Shown here in pieces: positions 22,036-24,328 of a stretch of 24,328 nt of DNA; within the stretch, counting starts at the first letter, position 1; every line of letters begins with the position of its first letter. A model generated the notes under the pieces. It was not told the origin of the DNA and ran no database searches. It was given only the letters and a program-made list of their open reading frames with translations. Source of the DNA: JBGPHT01 sp041484525 (GTDB taxonomy: Bacteria; Acidobacteriota; Terriglobia; Bryobacterales; Bryobacteraceae). The stretch spans positions 1-24,328 of the forward strand of contig JBGPHT010000113.1 of the NCBI GenBank assembly GCA_041484525.1, in the 5' to 3' direction. Both the position numbers and the translations under genes were made by a program.

Positions 22036-22566
22036 TCAATGCTCGAACAGCTCGAGCGCCGGCGGTGGATAGATCACTTTATCCCCCTCCATACGCGCAA
22101 ACGCCGTCATCTTGTGCGGTCCGGCCTTGTGCGTACTAATAATGTGGAAAACCGCAACCCCCCGGGCTGCCAGCGCATCCGCGATCATCGAACGATGGCA
22201 CCGCCACGGCACCGCTTCCGCGCACATGATGGCCGCCCGGTGTTCCTGCGTTCGTTTCAGTAGCTGATTCAGGTTCTGTTCGAACTCCGGCGTTTGCATG
22301 TAGTCCGCATAGCCCCGGAAGCTGAGGTTGCGCCACCCCGTGTTGGGCGAATCCGGGCGCGGATGCCGCAGCCCGCCGAGGCCGGGCATGTGGACATAGC
22401 CGATCCCCGCCGCGGCCAGCGGTTGCGGCAACGCATCGCTGTTGAATTGGGGATTATGCCTCGATTTGGGGATGGTTCGTACGTCCACCAGCAGATCGGC
22501 CCCGTGCGCCTGTAACATGGCGATCAACTCTTCGAGTGGCCGATTGGAATGGCCGATCGTCAGCAT
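22036..22566 (-). CDS. DUF488-family protein
   Basis: A 176-residue soluble protein of the DUF488 family. The N-terminus MLTIGHSNRPLEELIAML and LLVDVRTIPKSRHNPQFN are diagnostic, followed by YVHMPGLGGLRHP and, in the C-terminal half, IMCAEAVPWRCHRSMIADAL, with the conserved Cys-Glu and Cys-His-Arg. The biochemical role is not established, though the conserved Cys, His and Arg suggest a small-molecule or nucleotide-handling site. The ATG at 22566 gives the expected start. It is on the same strand as the cytochrome operon but is separated from it by ~190 bp containing a candidate promoter, so I treat it as a separate unit. Confidence 0.93.
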   Translation of the reverse strand: MLTIGHSNRPLEELIAMLQAHGADLLVDVRTIPKSRHNPQFNSDALPQPLAAAGIGYVHMPGLGGLRHPRPDSPNTGWRNLSFRGYADYMQTPEFEQNLNQLLKRTQEHRAAIMCAEAVPWRCHRSMIADALAARGVAVFHIISTHKAGPHKMTAFARMEGDKVIYPPPALELFEH

Positions 22567-22747
22567 CCGTATTCAGGCTAGCTCCTTTTGGACGCGGCTC
22601 GCCGTGCTTGCCACACGTCCCGCCCGAAACGGCGGACTCTGCCGACTCGGTAAGGAGCTGTTACCGTATGCTACACAAGAGGTGGGACTCATGTATCAAG
22701 CAGAGTCTGGCAAGTGACGTACACTACTGCCTTATCGGAGTTCCCGG

Positions 22748-23704
22748 TTGCCTAAGATCGTGCGCATCGCATACGTTGTGGCGTTCGTGATGGCGGGACT
22801 CGCTGCCACCGTTGCACTAATGGGGCAAATTGTCCTCCTGCCCTTTGCTCTGATTCCGCTGATTGCAGGCATTGGCATCATGCGTAGACGAGTGTGGAGT
22901 GCTTATGGATTCGCCCTTTACGGGGCCGCCCAGCTTCTTCTCTTCCCGCTTGCGCTATTCCGCTCCGGCAGCCTCACGGCGGGGGTGCCGGGAATCATTG
23001 CGTCAGCCGCGCTGATAGCGGTTCTCATTCCTTTGTTTCTCTTCGCGGGTCGATCGCTCGCGATCGCCGGGTCCGAACGCGGCTCGGCCTTGCCATGGAT
23101 CGCGCTTTCCGCCATAACAACCCTTCCGCTTTTCTTCGTCCAAGCGTTTGTGATCCCGACAGGTGCGATGGAGGACACGCTCCTTATCGGCGACCGTATT
23201 CTGGTTCGACGCTTTCCAAGACCGAGCCCCGGACGCGGAGACATGATTGTATTCGTCTATCCGATCGATCGGCGTCAGACCTTCGTAAAGCGTGTCATTG
23301 GTATTCCGGGAGACCGCATCAGGATTGTCGGGAAAGTCGTCTACCGAAATGAGACCGCGCTCACGGAGCCGTATGTAGTCCACAAAACCGAATACGTGGA
23401 TTCCTACCGGGACAACTTCCCGAGCGAACCCGACAGTCGCTTGGCGTCGGCCGCCCGCGAGATGCTCGACAAGCACATCGTGAACGGGGAGGTTGTAGTG
23501 CCGGAAGGAAAATACTTTGTTCTGGGCGACAATAGGGACAACTCGCTTGATAGCCGGTATTGGGGGTTTGTCGGCTCTGCCGGCGTTATCGGCAAGCCTC
23601 TTCTGATCTACGAGTCCGAGTATCAAGAGGCCGGCGACCTCCCGCATGGAAAGCCTGCCGGGCCTCGCCGGGTACGGTGGGGCCGATTGTTGAAATTGCT
23701 GTAG
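22748..23704 (+). CDS. lepB: Signal peptidase I-like membrane protein lacking the catalytic Ser
   Basis: A 318-residue protein with TTG start, supported by GGAG at 22737-22740 (7-nt spacing). The N-terminal ~135 residues contain about four membrane helices, more than ordinary LepB. The peptidase S26 domain follows: FVIPTGAMEDTLLIGDRILV, DMIVFVYP, and TFVKRVIGIPGDRI with the general-base Lys at K181, then PEGKYFVLGDNRDNSLDSRYWGF. In all active enzymes the first motif contains Ser before Met (SGSM or TGSM). Here codon 23165-23167 is GCG (Ala140), so the nucleophile is missing, a single base from TCG. Otherwise the domain is intact and not frameshifted, which favours a pseudo-protease over random decay. 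T138 matches the E. coli Ser88 position and remains. Confidence 0.9.
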   Translation: MPKIVRIAYVVAFVMAGLAATVALMGQIVLLPFALIPLIAGIGIMRRRVWSAYGFALYGAAQLLLFPLALFRSGSLTAGVPGIIASAALIAVLIPLFLFAGRSLAIAGSERGSALPWIALSAITTLPLFFVQAFVIPTGAMEDTLLIGDRILVRRFPRPSPGRGDMIVFVYPIDRRQTFVKRVIGIPGDRIRIVGKVVYRNETALTEPYVVHKTEYVDSYRDNFPSEPDSRLASAAREMLDKHIVNGEVVVPEGKYFVLGDNRDNSLDSRYWGFVGSAGVIGKPLLIYESEYQEAGDLPHGKPAGPRRVRWGRLLKLL

Positions 23705-23770
23705 CAGTCCACGCGTCTACCCGAGTCATGCGAACCAGCGACGTAGTGAAGGTGGATAAACATGACTCGT

Positions 23771-24008
23771 CTACGGCACCTTCCAGGTACCGCGCGCCAA
23801 CCAATTAGTGTTAGTGCCGCCAGCATCCGACGCCCACAGGTACACGGTCTTCGCGCCGCCATAGGCGGTAAATGTCACCGGCAGTTCAGTGTCATCAGGT
23901 TGCCATCAGCTACAAGACTATCTACATTTTCGGATTCCCTGGTCTGGTATTTCGCGATCCCTTATTTGCTGCTCCAATCGAGTATCTTCGCCCAGGACAC
24001 GCGGGGCG
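23771..24008 (-). pseudogene. Decayed C-terminal remnant of an unidentified protein
   Basis: Within a 370-bp gap, minus-strand reading gives a short intact piece (stop TAG at 23771-23773) ending TVYLWASDAGG and NWLARGTWKVP, with LPVTFTAYGGAK before it: beta-rich, Gly/Trp-rich and like the end of secreted beta-sandwich proteins. After a frame change near 23890 the same strand continues YQTRESENVDSLVADGNLM and, beyond a stop at 23962-23964, WAKILDWSSK. The pieces fit one protein interrupted by a frameshift and a stop. It is not assigned to a family. Confidence 0.45.
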
Positions 24009-24074
24009 ATCGTTGAGTAAGTCAGCGACCAGTGCGGCGAATCGCCTCGCGCGGTTCCCGAGATCGCAGGCACG

Positions 24075-24328
24075 CTATCGATTCACCTTCTTGGCAAGGA
24101 TCGGAGCGGCCTCGTCGGACGCTGCCTTTACGAGCGCCCACATTTTGGGATGCTTGGGGATTACGTCGGGCGGATAGCCCTGTGCGATCAGGGCGGAGGT
24201 CATGACCGGGCCGATCGATGCAATGACGACGCGTTCCGCCAGCGTGCGGCGAGCGTCCGCTTCCACGCCGAGCGTACCGGCAATCTCCAACAAATGGTCC
24301 AACTGTATCGACGACGTGAACAAGATGA
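24075..24328 (-). CDS. hemD: Probable uroporphyrinogen-III synthase, C-terminal part
   Basis: The frame is open to the right edge, so the N-terminal part lies outside. The visible 84 residues read I-FTSSIQLDHLLEIAG, then RVVIASIGPVMTSALIAQGY and a C-terminal helix ending APILAKKVNR. The FTS and IGP-T-x-A-L patterns are the second-domain signature of uroporphyrinogen-III synthase, which closes the tetrapyrrole ring during haem biosynthesis. A haem-making enzyme near a 24-haem cytochrome operon is suggestive, but the two are separated by two other genes and nothing shows a link. The TTG at 24323 is internal, not a start. Fusion to a methyltransferase (HemD/CobA type) cannot be ruled out. Confidence 0.65.
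   Translation of the reverse strand, partial: ILFTSSIQLDHLLEIAGTLGVEADARRTLAERVVIASIGPVMTSALIAQGYPPDVIPKHPKMWALVKAASDEAAPILAKKVNR

Overview
The window looks like chromosomal DNA from a GC-rich, Gram-negative soil or sediment bacterium. My best guess is Acidobacteriota, of the Bryobacter/Solibacter type. This is inferred from an outer-membrane cytochrome conduit beside a fused contractile-sheath protein, many ArsR/SRPBCC/DinB, RskA and DUF-type neighbours, and an outer-membrane beta-barrel. It is not based on any database match.

Layout. 1-2254: the end of a coiled-coil protein with near-identical 168-bp tandem repeats, then a family 2 glycosyltransferase whose reading frame runs into the 3' end of a convergent tRNA-Ser(UGA) gene. 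2306-6500: housekeeping and conserved genes (DUF421/YetF, replicative helicase DnaB, an unknown protein, a small conserved protein, a MidA-like methyltransferase). 6468-6683: a complete but tiny transcription unit on the minus strand (good sigma-70 promoter, 5' hairpin, Shine-Dalgarno, 20-codon Lys/Ala/Pro-rich peptide, intrinsic terminator). 6858-8188: an ECF sigma factor with an RskA-type anti-sigma factor. 8199-9932: a TssB-TssC fused sheath protein followed at 9 bp by a small membrane protein. 10043-11374: an ArsR / SRPBCC / DinB operon, with the DinB gene frameshifted. 11381-13299: a fumarylacetoacetate-hydrolase-family enzyme, convergent with and overlapped by a DUF1634-TauE/SafE pair whose leader holds an elaborate hairpin. 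13584-15616: a NarL-type two-component system.

The centrepiece is 15632-21845 (minus strand): a tightly coupled four-gene operon for extracellular electron transfer. It encodes an OmcA/MtrC-family decaheme cytochrome (10 CxxCH), a DmsE/MtrA-family decaheme cytochrome (10 CxxCH), an MtrB/PioB-type outer-membrane barrel, and a tetraheme protein made of four similar cytochrome c domains. The last three genes overlap by ATGA. Together they could carry electrons from the periplasm through the outer membrane to minerals or partners, 24 haems in all. The two-component system ends 15 bp from the operon's distal end, but a regulatory link is only a guess.

21846-24328: a DUF488 protein; a signal peptidase I-like membrane protein whose nucleophilic Ser is replaced by Ala; the decayed C-terminal remnant of an unidentified, possibly secreted, protein; and the C-terminal part of a probable uroporphyrinogen-III synthase cut by the window edge.
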